DNA of 46,293 nt from Xanthomonas maliensis (GTDB taxonomy: Bacteria > Pseudomonadota > Gammaproteobacteria > Xanthomonadales > Xanthomonadaceae). The notes below the pieces were generated by a model. That model was not told where the DNA came from, ran no database searches, and saw only the letters and a list, made by a program, of their open reading frames with translations. Both the position numbers and the translations under genes were made by a program. Shown in pieces: positions 23,972 to 33,574 of this stretch (the first letter of the stretch is position 1; each line of letters begins with the position of its first letter). The DNA is taken from positions 1-46,293 of the forward strand of contig NZ_NSET01000001.1 in the NCBI RefSeq assembly GCF_009192945.1, in the 5' to 3' direction.

Positions 23972-24946
23972 ATGGGCCTGTTGGTCGACGGCGTATGGCA
24001 GGACCGTTGGTACGACACCGACAAAAGTGGTGGACGATTCGAGCGCTCGCAAGCCAAGTTCCGCAACTGGGTGACCGCCGATGGCAGCCCGGGGCCGCAG
24101 GGCGAGGGTGGCTTTGCGGCAGTGCGCGGGCGTTATCACCTGTATGTGTCGCTGGCCTGTCCGTGGGCACACCGCAGCTTGATCTTCCGCCGGCTGAAAG
24201 GGCTGGAAGCGATGATCGACGTCTCGGTCGTGCATTGGCAGATGGGCAAGCAGGGCTGGACCTTTGCCGAGGGTCCGGGCGTGGTGGCCGATCCGTTGCA
24301 CCAAGCGGACTATCTGTACCAGGTGTATCTGCAGGCCGATCCGCACTATTCCGGGCGCGTGACCGTGCCGGTGTTGTGGGATCGCGAGCGCAATACCGTG
24401 GTCAGCAACGAATCGGCCGACATCATTCGTATGTTCAACAGCGCCTTCGACGCGATTGGTGCGGCAGAGGGCGATTTTTATCCAGTGGCGTTGCGCGAGC
24501 AGATCGATGCGGTGAATGCCCGCGTGTACGACACCGTCAACAACGGCGTCTACAAGGCTGGCTTTGCGACCACCCAGGCCGCCTATGAGGAAGCCGTACA
24601 GCCGCTGTTCGAGACGCTGGATTGGCTGGAAGCACGCCTGGCTGGTCAGCGCTACCTCTGCGGTGATCGGCTCACCGAAGCCGACTGGCGCCTGTTTACC
24701 ACCTTGGTGCGCTTCGATGCCGTTTACGTCGGGCACTTCAAATGCAATCTGCGGCGGATCGCCGACTATCCGCATCTCTCCGGCTTCCTGCGCGAGTTGT
24801 ACCAATGGCCGGGAATCGCCGACACGGTGAATTTCCAGCACATCAAGGGGCATTACTACCAGAGTCACGCGATGATCAATCCCACCGGCATCGTGCCGCT
24901 GGGGCCGTTGCTGGACCTGGAGGCGCCGCATGGGCGCGATCGCTGA
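23972..24946 (+). CDS. Glutathionyl-hydroquinone reductase (Xi-class glutathione transferase)
   Basis: A 324-residue protein. The family signature is strong: the redox-active Cys63 in SLACPWAHR, an NESADIIRMFN segment contacting glutathione, and a C-terminal KGHYYQSH motif with the aromatic residues typical of ECM4/YqjG. It would reduce glutathionyl-hydroquinones, for example in quinone detoxification, in the cytoplasm. AAGGAGG just before the ATG is a strong ribosome-binding site. The VOC gene follows about 100 bases downstream in the same direction and may be co-transcribed. Confidence 0.93.
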   Translation: MGLLVDGVWQDRWYDTDKSGGRFERSQAKFRNWVTADGSPGPQGEGGFAAVRGRYHLYVSLACPWAHRSLIFRRLKGLEAMIDVSVVHWQMGKQGWTFAEGPGVVADPLHQADYLYQVYLQADPHYSGRVTVPVLWDRERNTVVSNESADIIRMFNSAFDAIGAAEGDFYPVALREQIDAVNARVYDTVNNGVYKAGFATTQAAYEEAVQPLFETLDWLEARLAGQRYLCGDRLTEADWRLFTTLVRFDAVYVGHFKCNLRRIADYPHLSGFLRELYQWPGIADTVNFQHIKGHYYQSHAMINPTGIVPLGPLLDLEAPHGRDR

Positions 24947-25046
24947 GCAATCGACGGTCGGCGCTGGCGGCATCGGCGGGCAGCGCGGTGCGGTGCGGAT
25001 GCATGTGCCGCTAGGCTATCGATCCTGTCAGCTGACGAGTATCGGC

Positions 25047-25442
25047 ATGCTCAATCATGTCATGGTGGGATCGAACGATATTGCGCGCTCCCGGGCGTTC
25101 TACGATGCGGTGCTGGGCGGCGTGCTGGGCGCGCCGGCGCCCTTGGTCAATCAAGCCGGTTCCGGCCACACCCGGCTGTTCTATCGCCACGCCGGCAGCA
25201 CCTTCTGCGTCAGCGAACCCATCAACGATGCGCCGTCCACCTGCGGCAACGGCACCACGGTCGGCTTTGCCTGCGATTCGCCGGAGCAGGTGCAGGCGTT
25301 CCATGCGGCGGCGGTGGCCGCCGGCGGTACCTCCATCGAGGATCCACCGGGACGGCGCGAGAGCACGCTGGGACCGGCCTGGCTGGCCTATGTGCGCGAT
25401 CCCGACGGTAACAAGCTCTGCGCGATCCATCGCCCAGGCTGA
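25047..25442 (+). CDS. VOC-superfamily (glyoxalase/bleomycin-resistance-like) protein
   Basis: A 131-residue protein with the paired beta-alpha-beta-beta-beta modules of the VOC fold: MLNHVMVGSNDIARSRAFYD at the N-terminus and YVRDPDGNKLCAIH at the C-terminus. His4 is a likely metal ligand, but the usual final Glu is not obvious. The substrate is unknown; nearby glutathione chemistry makes a detoxification role plausible. A hairpin terminator follows it. Confidence 0.85.
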   Translation: MLNHVMVGSNDIARSRAFYDAVLGGVLGAPAPLVNQAGSGHTRLFYRHAGSTFCVSEPINDAPSTCGNGTTVGFACDSPEQVQAFHAAAVAAGGTSIEDPPGRRESTLGPAWLAYVRDPDGNKLCAIHRPG

Positions 25443-25462
25443 GCCAATCGCCGGCTCGTGGT

Positions 25463-25487
25463 GACGCGACTGCATTGCGGTCGCGTC
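25463..25487 (+). terminator. Hairpin terminator after the VOC gene
   Basis: A perfect 8-bp stem GACGCGAC (25463-25470) with GTCGCGTC (25480-25487) and a 9-base loop, about 20 bases after the stop codon. A short T-containing run follows. Confidence 0.6.
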
Positions 25488-25557
25488 TGCCACCTTGGTG
25501 CGCGCGGCCTTGTAAGATGGCCGCGGCCGCTCGTGGCCGTTGCCAAGGAATGCATCG

Positions 25558-25941
25558 ATGCGAACCGCATTTTTGTGGGCGTGTGTTCTGCTGTCCCCGG
25601 CCGTGCAGGCCACCGATTCGCCACGCGCCTGCCTGCTCGAAGGCAAGTTCACCTTCATGGGGCAGGCCTTGGACATCAAGGATTGCATCCAGAACCGCGG
25701 CGAGCCGCATCCGCGTCTGGTGCAGGCCTGCGACGGGATTGCCGCCACCGCCACCGGCATGGGCGCGCCCGCGCCGAAGACCACGTGGCTGGCGGCCTGT
25801 CCACCCGCGGCGCAAGGGCGTTGCCAGGGAATGGCAGGGAGCAAGCTGGATGCGTACTACTACAAGCGCAGCGCCCAGGATCTGCCGCAAACCCGCGCCA
25901 GTTGTACCGCGATGAAGGGCACCTGGATCGAGGGCGGTTGA
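25558..25941 (+). CDS. Small cysteine-rich secreted protein of unknown function
   Basis: A 127-residue preprotein. The signal peptide (TAFLWACVLLSPAVQA) is followed by a mature part with at least six cysteines (RACLLE, KDCIQN, QACDG, AACPP, GRCQG, ASCTAM), so disulfide-rich. An AAGGA ribosome-binding site lies nine bases before the ATG at 25558. No family is recognised. Confidence 0.72.
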   Translation: MRTAFLWACVLLSPAVQATDSPRACLLEGKFTFMGQALDIKDCIQNRGEPHPRLVQACDGIAATATGMGAPAPKTTWLAACPPAAQGRCQGMAGSKLDAYYYKRSAQDLPQTRASCTAMKGTWIEGG

Positions 25942-26123
25942 CCGCGCGTCTTACTGTTTCCGGATGCGAACGACCGGGTGCCCGTCGGCGCAGCTGGCGG
26001 GCAGTCGTCGTTTCGGCGCGGCGCAAGGTGGGTGCGCCGGCAGGCGGCAGCGGCAACGGACGCGTTGCATGCGAGGGTGCGGATGCGGACACTGGGCGCA
26101 TTGACGCAACCCGCAGCCAAACC

Positions 26124-26498
26124 ATGGACACGCCTTCGCTCCCCGTGCTGCCGGCGCTGCAAGCGCTCTATGCGCGGCAGGATCCCCAGCCCACCGGTGC
26201 GCCGGCTCCCGGACGACTGCGCGCCAGCATCTGCGTCGAGGTAACCGATGCGGAGGCGGTCGCGCGGATCGAGCAGTGGATGCTGGCAGCGGCCGACCAA
26301 CTCACCTGCGTGCACAGTACCGGCTGCGGTTGTTGCGTCATCGGTTGGGAGATCGAAGGGCCGCAAGCGCTGCTGGCAACACTGCCGCAAGGACTGTCGG
26401 CGCCGGGCTGGGCACGCGATGACGCCGTCGCTGCGCCCATGCCGATATGGCAGCGCGCCTGGCAGGCGTGGCGACGCTGGCGGAACGAACGCGCGTGA
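26124..26498 (+). CDS. Hypothetical protein with a cysteine cluster
   Basis: A 124-residue soluble protein. A CVHSTGCGCC cluster at about 62-71 could bind a metal, and a Trp/Arg-rich tail follows. Its TGA stop overlaps the ATG of the next gene by one base (TGATG at 26496-26500), so the two are translationally coupled. No family is recognised. Confidence 0.6.
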   Translation: MDTPSLPVLPALQALYARQDPQPTGAPAPGRLRASICVEVTDAEAVARIEQWMLAAADQLTCVHSTGCGCCVIGWEIEGPQALLATLPQGLSAPGWARDDAVAAPMPIWQRAWQAWRRWRNERA

Positions 26499-27310
26499 TG
26501 CGCCGTACGCGCGGGGCGTTGGTGGTGGCGTTGCTGGCCATGGGCGGGCTGTTGCTGTGGCGCGCGCGCGATGCCGACGAGCAGACTGCGAACGTGCCCT
26601 TGGACACGCAGGCCATCGCGCGCAGGCATGGCGTGGCCGTGCTGACGGGCGCACCGGCAACGCTGACCGTCAGCCCGCACGGCGTGCCGATTGCGCGGCA
26701 GCTGCCACAGGTGAGTTTGCTACCGCTCGACGGCGCGGTCCCGCAGGCGACGCTGCAGGGCTTGGACGCGGCGCTCGCGGTCTACCCGCAGGGGGCCTTC
26801 GGTCGGCTCTGTCGTGCCATCGTGCTGGTGCGGCAGCTGCGCTTTGCGGGCGCCGAGGGTGGTGGCACTGCCGGTGGGGATTTCATCGTGCTGGCCAGCG
26901 ACCCGAATCGCTCTGCGCAGAGCAACCGCGTCACTGCCCGGCTGGGCGTGCACCATGAATTCTCCTCGCTGATCTGGCAGCGGCAGCCAGCGATGACGAT
27001 CCGCTGGCGACTGTTGATGCCGGCGGGCTGGCAACCAGCCCCCACTGCTGCGGAGGCGTTGTCACGTAACGAAGAGGCCGCACCGCCACTGGCCAGCGGG
27101 GTGCTCAGTGCCTATGGCGCGACCTCATTGGAGAACGATTTCAACACCTATGCCGAGATCGCGTTCGATGATCCGGCGCGGATGCGGAACTTGGCGCGCA
27201 TGCCCATCGTGGCCGCCAAGCTGGCCGTGCTGCGTGAGGCCTATGTGGCCACCGATCCTGCGTTTGCCGAGCTGTTCGCGCGTCTGCAGCTCACGCCGCC
27301 AGTCCGCTGA
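26498..27310 (+). CDS. Membrane-anchored protein of unknown function
   Basis: A 270-residue protein with one N-terminal membrane anchor (LVVALLAMGGLLLW) and a periplasmic-type remainder. A VHHEFSSLIW stretch and a downstream ENDFNTYAEIAF stretch resemble the layout of putative zinc metallopeptidases, but the HExxH second His is missing, so activity is doubtful. It is coupled to the preceding gene by the TGATG overlap. Confidence 0.65.
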   Translation: MRRTRGALVVALLAMGGLLLWRARDADEQTANVPLDTQAIARRHGVAVLTGAPATLTVSPHGVPIARQLPQVSLLPLDGAVPQATLQGLDAALAVYPQGAFGRLCRAIVLVRQLRFAGAEGGGTAGGDFIVLASDPNRSAQSNRVTARLGVHHEFSSLIWQRQPAMTIRWRLLMPAGWQPAPTAAEALSRNEEAAPPLASGVLSAYGATSLENDFNTYAEIAFDDPARMRNLARMPIVAAKLAVLREAYVATDPAFAELFARLQLTPPVR

Positions 27311-27334
27311 GCGCGCGAGGCGGCCGTTGCCAGC

Positions 27335-27802
27335 TCAGCGTCGCGGCGCGGCAGCGCGCTTTGCGATCAGCGTGGCGGCGCCGACGGTAAGTGCATCCTC
27401 GACCGCACCGGTGGATGTCTGCCCGTAGCGCCGCAAGGCACGCATGCGCAGATCGAAGGTCAGGTAGGCGGCGCCGACGGCTGCACCGGCGCCCAGCACG
27501 GCGGCCAACGTGCGTTGCCGGCGCGGCGCCAGTGCGGCACCGGCGATGGCGCCACTGGCAATCCGCGCCACCATGCCGGGCAGCACGATCCGATCGGGCG
27601 CAGACCGCATCTTGTCGCCAGCCAACTCGCCGCCGGCCAAGGCCAGCATGCCGGCCGACACCACCGGGTTGCCCAGCACGCGGGGCGCGCCGTTATCGGC
27701 GGGCAAATGGCCACGACGTGCCGCCTGCGTCACCGCGGCCAGCGGTGTCATTGCCCGCATGCCGGCGACCAGGCCCATCAACACCGAATGCATCAACGCC
27801 AT
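27335..27802 (-). CDS. DUF4126-type membrane protein
   Basis: A 155-residue protein beginning MALMHSVLMGLVAGMRAMTP, the typical DUF4126 start. Several hydrophobic segments rich in Ala and Gly follow, with a basic C-terminal tail. Function unknown. It converges on the gene ending at 27310. Confidence 0.8.
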   Translation of the reverse strand: MALMHSVLMGLVAGMRAMTPLAAVTQAARRGHLPADNGAPRVLGNPVVSAGMLALAGGELAGDKMRSAPDRIVLPGMVARIASGAIAGAALAPRRQRTLAAVLGAGAAVGAAYLTFDLRMRALRRYGQTSTGAVEDALTVGAATLIAKRAAAPRR

Positions 27803-27979
27803 CGTTCATCTCCTGCGTCTGGGCGCCCACCGGCGGCGGATGCCTGCGATGTCGCCACCATAGGTCGCTGCGTGTCAGTGCCGCGGCAAGAGTGCAGCCG
27901 CTTGTGTTCGCTGATCCGATGCGCGCTCGGTGGCGGGCGGCATTCGCCAGGCGCCGCGGCAGGACAACAGCGCCATCGA

Positions 27980-27999
27980 GGCCGCAGTGGCCTGCGGCC
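27980..27999 (-). terminator. Hairpin terminator after the esterase gene
   Basis: A perfect 8-bp stem GGCCGCAG with CTGCGGCC and a TGGC loop, 23 bases beyond the minus-strand stop at 28022. Confidence 0.6.
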
Positions 28000-28021
28000 A
28001 ACAGCCGACAGCAACGCGCAC

Positions 28022-28969
28022 TCAGCCTGGTGGAACCGCCAGCAATGCCTGCAGACCATGGGTGAAGCCCCGTGGCGCCACGCTGAGATGATCCTCGTCC
28101 GCCAGCACCTCCAAGGTGAGCTGCAAGGAGGGATAGCGATGTGCCTGCAGACGTTTTGCCATCTGCTGTGCGTCGGTGACCATGTCGTAGCGCTTGCCGT
28201 AGCGGGTCTGCTCGTATTGGCCCACGTACATGTACACCCGCGCCGGCAGATCCGTGCGGCCGGCCGCGGTGGCCTGTTCCTGCGCCACCATTGCATGGGC
28301 GCCATACCAGTACGAAGGGCTGCCGAGGATATAGCCGGAGAATAGCTGTGGGGCCGTCAGCAGGATCTGGGTGCCGAGCAAGCCGCCGTAGGAATGCCCC
28401 AGGAACAGCCGCCGCTGCTCGTCGGTGCGATAACGCTGGGCAACGAACGGCAGCACCTGCTCGCGCAGATAGGCGATGTAGTCGGCGCTCTTGCCATGGG
28501 TCTTGCTGGCCGGCGCGGTGGCACCGGCCTCCGGCGTGGGCGTGTAGTCGCGGCGTCGGCTATCCATGGGCGCATCGCCAATGGCATACGACAGGCCGAC
28601 CAGGATAACGTCCTCGATCTTCGGCCCTTCGCCGTTCAAGCGCCGCGCGATCTGGCGTACTACCGGGAAGGCGTAGTCGGCATCGGTCAGATAGAGCACC
28701 GGATAGCGTCGCTGCGGCGACTCCGCGTAGCCCTGCGGCAGGGCGACGAACACTTGGTAGCGCCGGCCGGACACCGGATCGGGAATATCCCAGACCTGGG
28801 TATCGCGCAGCGTGTACGGAGCGCCATTGCCGCTCTGCGCCATCGGGGAGGACGGCGGCACCCGCGCTGGCGCTGCGATCGGCAGTGCCGCGCTCGCTGG
28901 TGCAGAGGGGGGATTGCCGCAGCCGCTGAGCGAGGCCGCAGCGACGAGTGCGAGGAACAGCTGTTTCAC
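28022..28969 (-). CDS. Esterase-family (Fes/IroE/EstD-like) lipoprotein
   Basis: A 315-residue preprotein. The lipobox is LSGC (Cys17), so it is probably an outer- or inner-membrane lipoprotein. The serine-esterase elbow is GHSYGG (Ser193). An Asp in YLTDADYAF and a His near the C-terminus (DEDHLS) fit a triad. Relatives act on siderophore esters, S-formylglutathione-like or acyl esters; the substrate is unknown. The start codon is GTG at 28967-28969, with AGGAA upstream. Confidence 0.82.
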   Translation of the reverse strand: MKQLFLALVAAASLSGCGNPPSAPASAALPIAAPARVPPSSPMAQSGNGAPYTLRDTQVWDIPDPVSGRRYQVFVALPQGYAESPQRRYPVLYLTDADYAFPVVRQIARRLNGEGPKIEDVILVGLSYAIGDAPMDSRRRDYTPTPEAGATAPASKTHGKSADYIAYLREQVLPFVAQRYRTDEQRRLFLGHSYGGLLGTQILLTAPQLFSGYILGSPSYWYGAHAMVAQEQATAAGRTDLPARVYMYVGQYEQTRYGKRYDMVTDAQQMAKRLQAHRYPSLQLTLEVLADEDHLSVAPRGFTHGLQALLAVPPG

Positions 28970-29179
28970 TGGGAGATTCCTGTGGTGATGAAACGGCTGT
29001 TGCGGTTGGTGCGCTGCAGGCCCCGGGCGTTGAGGGCAGGCCGGTCAACGCGCCTCAGCGTGTCTGCTCGCCAGCGTGTCCGTTCGTCGATCGAGCAGGT
29101 CCAAGCACCTTGTTTGCCATTGCATCGGCAGCGTTGCGGTGTGCACTGGGCAGCGCTGGTGGTGCTGCCGCAGGATGGC

Positions 29180-29803
29180 TCACTGCAACAAACCAAGTGG
29201 TGTCAGCACCGGTGCGCGCGCCATGTCGTTGGGGTTGGTGCCGGGCAGGCCCTGCGGCACGGCCATGCCTTTGCTGCGATAGAACTCCACCCAATACGGC
29301 GCGATCTGCCCGGTCTGCGGGTTCTTGAAGTTCATCGGTTGCAGTGCGAACACATGCCCGGCCCGGAACGCGCGTTCGATGAAGTCCGAGCAGTAGTAGC
29401 TGTCTTCGCGCTGCACGTAGGTGGTGTTGTAGGGCTTGCCCAACATGCGGCGCGCTTGCGCGATCGCCTCGGCAATCAGCCGAGGCTGCGGCGCTGTCAG
29501 CCGATAGACGTAGATGCGACGCTGCTTGGCCGCGGCATCGGCGAGGAAGGCGCGCAGCGTCTGCTGGCGCGATCCCTGCTCGTCGGCATGCAGGACCACC
29601 GGCGTACGGCCTTCGTGCGCGTAGAGCCCGACATGATCGAAGCTGGGTCCTTGCTGGTGTGCGGTGGCATCGTCGATGGCACCGCTCAAGCCGCTGCTGG
29701 CGGCGGTGACGAACACGAGATCGCCGTCCTGCAGCTTGAGCGCCAGCGACGGCAGCGGCAGCAAGGCCATAAGCAACAGCATCAGCGACGTGGCGGTGCG
29801 CAT
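29180..29803 (-). CDS. YiiX/YebB-like NlpC/P60-family cysteine peptidase (permuted papain fold)
   Basis: A 207-residue preprotein with a signal peptide (LMLLLMALLPLPSLALA-type). The permuted NlpC/P60 fold is shown by LQDGDLVFV, the catalytic His57 in FDHVGLY, and the nucleophile Cys138 in YYCSDFIERAF. Members are periplasmic or extracytoplasmic and probably cleave amide bonds in peptidoglycan or lipid-linked substrates; this is not resolved. The ATG at 29803 was chosen for the signal peptide. Confidence 0.85.
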   Translation of the reverse strand: MRTATSLMLLLMALLPLPSLALKLQDGDLVFVTAASSGLSGAIDDATAHQQGPSFDHVGLYAHEGRTPVVLHADEQGSRQQTLRAFLADAAAKQRRIYVYRLTAPQPRLIAEAIAQARRMLGKPYNTTYVQREDSYYCSDFIERAFRAGHVFALQPMNFKNPQTGQIAPYWVEFYRSKGMAVPQGLPGTNPNDMARAPVLTPLGLLQ

Positions 29804-29896
29804 GGAGATGGCACGATCAGCGGGAATGGCCAGCATTATCGCGGGCGCGCCAGCGACACGCCAGGCGCCTGCTGCCGTCGCCGGCCGCGTTCAGTA

Positions 29897-29929
29897 CCCG
29901 ATGGCGGTGCAGCCTGCGCCGCCATCGGG
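29897..29929 (-). terminator. Strong hairpin terminator after the DPP-type peptidase gene
   Basis: A perfect 11-bp stem (CCCGATGGCGG with CCGCCATCGGG) and an 11-base loop, 28 bases past the minus-strand stop at 29958. The best terminator-like hairpin in the window, though without a T-run. Confidence 0.65.
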
Positions 29930-29957
29930 ACGTCGGCCGTTGCGTGGCCGAGCGGGA

Positions 29958-32285
29958 TCAGTCCTTGGGAAGCGGCTGCATCTGGTACTGCGGTGGCGGC
30001 GTGGCGCCGAGCAGGTGTTGCACGAAGTAATCCCAACGGCGACGGGTGACATAGGGCGTCAGCTCGCCGTAGTCGTGCTTTGCGTTGGGCAGCATCAACA
30101 TGTCGAAGTCCTTGTTGGCCTTGATCAGCGCGTCGACGACCAGCAGCGTGTGATACGGCGGGACGTTGTCGTCCATCGTGCCGTGCACCAGCATCAGCTT
30201 GCCCTTGAGCTTGTCCACGTGCATGGCATTGGCTTGATCGTCGTAGTTGGAGCTGCCGTCCTTGTTGACGATCAATTCGCCGTGGTACTTCTCGGCCCAG
30301 TCGTCCTCGTAGTTGCGGTTGTCGTGGTTGCCGCTTTCCGACCAGGCGACCTTGAACAGGTCCGGGTAGCGCAGCATCGCGCCGGTCGATGCGTTGCCGC
30401 CACCGGAATGGCCCCGGATACCCACGCGGCTGGTATCGAACCATGGATAGCGCTGCCCCAATTCCTTCAAGCCGGCGACCTGGTCGGGCAGGGTGTTGTC
30501 GCCCATGTTGGCGTACCAGGTGTCATGGAAGGTCTTGGACCGCCACGGCGTGCCCATGCCGTCGATGGCCACGACAATAAAGCCCAGTTCGGCCAGCGAC
30601 TGGTTATCGCCATGCCCGGCCAGGAAGCTGCGGCCGCGCACCGAGCCGGTCTGCGGACCCGGGTAGATGTAGTCGATCACCGGATAGCGGCGCGACGGGT
30701 CGAAATTGCGCGGCTTGAACATCAGTCCATACAGCGTGGTCTTGCCGTCGCGCGCGGTGACGGTGATCGGCTCCGGCGGCACCCAGCCGGCGGCCTGCAG
30801 GCGCGAGATATCGGCGCGGGCGATGGTCTGGCGTGTGCTGCCGTCGGCGGCATCGCGCAGCACCGTCACCGGCGGGGTGACCGAGGTGGAGTAGGTATCG
30901 ACGAATTGCCGGCCATCCGGCGACAGCGCGATGCTGTGGTCGGCCGCTTCGGGCGTCAGCAACACCGGTGCGCCGCCATCCAGGCTGACTTTCCACAGCT
31001 GCTGGTAATACGGGTCCACCCCGGGCACGCGGCCGACGCCGACGAACCAGGCGGTGCGCGTGACCGGATCCACGCGCAACAGCTCGGTGACGTTGCCTTC
31101 GCCGGTGGTGATGGGGTGCTTCAGCTTGCCGGTGCTCAGATCGTACAGATACAGCTGGCCCCAATCGCTACGCTCGGAGAACCACACCGCCTCGTTGCTC
31201 TCCGGCAGATAGGCCCAGTTGGCGGCGACCTGGCCGCTTTCGTAATACGTCTTGGCGGTCTCGTCGAACACCGTGCGCACCGCGCCGGTGGCCGCATCGG
31301 CAATGCGGAACCACACCTGCTTGTGGAAGCGCGAGGTCGAGGCGAACGCCAGCGTCTTGCTGTCGGGCGCCCACTTCACATCGTCCCAGCCGCTGTCGGG
31401 CCCGCAGCTGACGTCGTCGCACAGGGTGGAGCGGTGCTGGTCGGGCGGCAGCTGCAAGCGCAGCACGCGACGGCTAGGCACGTCGATGATGACGCGCTCG
31501 ATCATGGTCACGTCCTTGTCGCCGGCCAGCGGATACTTCCACGCTTCCAGCTTGGGATGGCCGATGCCGCTGCTGACCAGATACATCTCGCCGGTCTTGC
31601 GCTGGTCCTGCTGGAAGGTGGCGATCTTGCGCGAGTCCGGCGACCACACCAGGATCGCGCGATCGGTATGCTGCCAACCGGCGTTGTCGGTGGCATAGCC
31701 GAAGTCCTTGACGCCATCGCGGGTCAGCTGGGTTTCCTGGCCGCTGGCCAAATCGCGCACCCACAAATTCCAGTCGCGAATGAAGGCCTCGCGGGTCTTG
31801 TCCGGTGACAGGACGCCCGGCTCGGGCGCGTCTTTTGCGTATACCTTGCTGCAGCTGGCGCGTTGGTCGCAGACCACCGCAGTGCCGCGGACGTTGAAGC
31901 GATAGCGTCCATCGGCCGTGCGCTTGACGCTCGGCGCCAGCGTGCTGGCCTTGAGCGGACGATCGCCGGTCTTGAGCAGACGGTTGAGCGCAGTGGCCAG
32001 CGCCGGCTGCTTGAACAACGGCGTGGTCTTGCCGGTGCTGGTGTCCAACTGCAGCACGCGGTCGCCCTTGGCGTCATGGTCGCGGTAGACCACGTGGGTC
32101 GGATCGAGCCAGTCGATCCGGGTAGCGGCATGGTCGACCAGCGGTTGCGCTTGGTAGTTGATCAAGCGTTCGGCGCGTGCGTAGTCGGCAGCGGTTACGG
32201 TGGTCGACTGCGCGCCGGCAAGCGCCGGGAGGGTGGCCAGGACAGCGGCGGCCAGCATTGGCAGCGACGACGACGGGGTGGGCAT
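29958..32285 (-). CDS. Secreted dipeptidyl-peptidase IV-like S9 peptidase
   Basis: A 775-residue preprotein with a signal peptide (LPMLAAAVLATLPALAGA). A beta-propeller half is followed by the hydrolase half with Ser627 in RGHSGGG, Asp at about 705 in HGTMDDNVPP, and His at about 737 in AKHDYG. The Ser motif GHSGGG is a variant of the usual GWSYGG of DPP IV. It would release dipeptides from peptides in the periplasm. The start at 32285 was chosen for the signal peptide. Confidence 0.92.
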   Translation of the reverse strand: MPTPSSSLPMLAAAVLATLPALAGAQSTTVTAADYARAERLINYQAQPLVDHAATRIDWLDPTHVVYRDHDAKGDRVLQLDTSTGKTTPLFKQPALATALNRLLKTGDRPLKASTLAPSVKRTADGRYRFNVRGTAVVCDQRASCSKVYAKDAPEPGVLSPDKTREAFIRDWNLWVRDLASGQETQLTRDGVKDFGYATDNAGWQHTDRAILVWSPDSRKIATFQQDQRKTGEMYLVSSGIGHPKLEAWKYPLAGDKDVTMIERVIIDVPSRRVLRLQLPPDQHRSTLCDDVSCGPDSGWDDVKWAPDSKTLAFASTSRFHKQVWFRIADAATGAVRTVFDETAKTYYESGQVAANWAYLPESNEAVWFSERSDWGQLYLYDLSTGKLKHPITTGEGNVTELLRVDPVTRTAWFVGVGRVPGVDPYYQQLWKVSLDGGAPVLLTPEAADHSIALSPDGRQFVDTYSTSVTPPVTVLRDAADGSTRQTIARADISRLQAAGWVPPEPITVTARDGKTTLYGLMFKPRNFDPSRRYPVIDYIYPGPQTGSVRGRSFLAGHGDNQSLAELGFIVVAIDGMGTPWRSKTFHDTWYANMGDNTLPDQVAGLKELGQRYPWFDTSRVGIRGHSGGGNASTGAMLRYPDLFKVAWSESGNHDNRNYEDDWAEKYHGELIVNKDGSSNYDDQANAMHVDKLKGKLMLVHGTMDDNVPPYHTLLVVDALIKANKDFDMLMLPNAKHDYGELTPYVTRRRWDYFVQHLLGATPPPQYQMQPLPKD

Positions 32286-32346
32286 GGGCAAGCTCTCCGG
32301 AGCGAAAGGAGCGCAACCCCCGGCTGCGCGACCGCCCGATGCTAGC

Positions 32347-32372
32347 GGCAGCGCAGGCAACGTGCCTCTGCC
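32347..32372 (-). terminator. Possible hairpin after the DUF1615 lipoprotein gene
   Basis: An inner stem AGGCA/TGCCT with ACG loop and outer GGCAG/CTGCC, with a CGC bulge, just past the stop at 32402. Weak. Confidence 0.3.
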
Positions 32373-32401
32373 AGAAGTCCTGGCGTCTGCCGCCGGCCGC
32401 C

Positions 32402-33493
32402 CTATCGGGCCATGCAGCGCTGCCAGCGCGTCTCCACCCGTTGGGCGAACCAGGCGGTGGTCAGTGAGCGGGTGATCTTGGGGCTGTCCAGGCGGATGCC
32501 CGGCAGCACCGCACGCGGCAGTGGCTGGCCGGCGTCGCGCTCGGCCAGGGCGAACACCTGCTGGTACAGCGCAGTGTCTGGGAAATCCGCTTCGCTGCCG
32601 TGTTCCAGGGCGCGGCGGATCTGGTGCTCGTCCAGTGCCAGCACGCTGGCCAGGGTGCGGACGGCGCGTTCGGTGGCGCCGGCGGCCTCCAGATCGGCGC
32701 CCGGCACGAGCAGGTCGCCGTCCAGCGCCAGCGCGATCCCGCTGGCGCGCGACACCGCCGCCTGGAAGGCCGCATTGCGGCTGGCATACCAGCCGGCGTT
32801 GAAGTCGGCGAAGCGATACAGCAGCGACGGGTAGTCGGCCGGGTAGCCCAGCAGGTGGCGGGTGCCGAACCACAGCCCGCCGCGGCGGGTGAACACCGCA
32901 TGGCGAATGCTGTCCTGGGACGGGTACGGGTAGCCATCGGCATGCTGTTCGGCAAAGGCGATGCTCACCTGCATCGGGCCGGCCGTGCGCACCGGGTTGA
33001 AGCGCCCGAACAAGCGCACACCCAACGGAACCTTGTCGAGGAATTCCTCGAACAGGAGGCTGAGTTCCTGCTCGGTCCTGGCCGCCTTCAAGCGATCGGC
33101 GTAACTGCGTCCATCAGCCGTGCGCAGGGCTAGCGCAGCATCGACCATGAAGCCGGGCACGTGGTAAGCGCTGGCGCGGCGATCGATCTCCTGGCGCGCG
33201 ATCCGGCCCAGATTCGGCACCGGCGGGTTGGCCTGGTAGGTGGATTCCTGCTCGGTCACCGCCAGCACGGCGCAGATCTGCTCGGGGTCGGTCGCCAGCG
33301 CCTGCGAGGACAGCGCGACGTAGACATCGTTGGCCCAGCCGGCGCGATCGGGCAGCGTGGCCGGCAGGCGGCGCAGGATATCGGCCTTCACCACCTCGGC
33401 CGGGCGTTGCGGCGGCCGCGGCGCCTGGCTTGCGCAGGCGGCGAGCAGGCTGCAGAGCAGCAGGGCGACGAGGCGAACGCAGGGGCGCGACAC
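32402..33493 (-). CDS. DUF1615-family lipoprotein
   Basis: A 363-residue preprotein with a clear lipobox (LLAAC, Cys20) and Gln/Pro-rich start. The body matches DUF1615 by eye, with VTEQESTYQANPP resembling the catalytic-Glu segment of lytic-transglycosylase-like folds, and NPVRTAGPMQVS resembling their GLMQI motif. A cell-wall role in the outer membrane is plausible but unproven. It is just upstream of the DPP-type peptidase gene, in the same direction. Confidence 0.85.
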   Translation of the reverse strand: MSRPCVRLVALLLCSLLAACASQAPRPPQRPAEVVKADILRRLPATLPDRAGWANDVYVALSSQALATDPEQICAVLAVTEQESTYQANPPVPNLGRIARQEIDRRASAYHVPGFMVDAALALRTADGRSYADRLKAARTEQELSLLFEEFLDKVPLGVRLFGRFNPVRTAGPMQVSIAFAEQHADGYPYPSQDSIRHAVFTRRGGLWFGTRHLLGYPADYPSLLYRFADFNAGWYASRNAAFQAAVSRASGIALALDGDLLVPGADLEAAGATERAVRTLASVLALDEHQIRRALEHGSEADFPDTALYQQVFALAERDAGQPLPRAVLPGIRLDSPKITRSLTTAWFAQRVETRWQRCMAR

Positions 33494-33574
33494 GGTGTGT
33501 CCGGTGGCGAAGGGAATGGGCAGTGTACGGGCTGCCGTGTCGCGGTCGCCGCACGCGGGTGTCGCCGCGGTGCG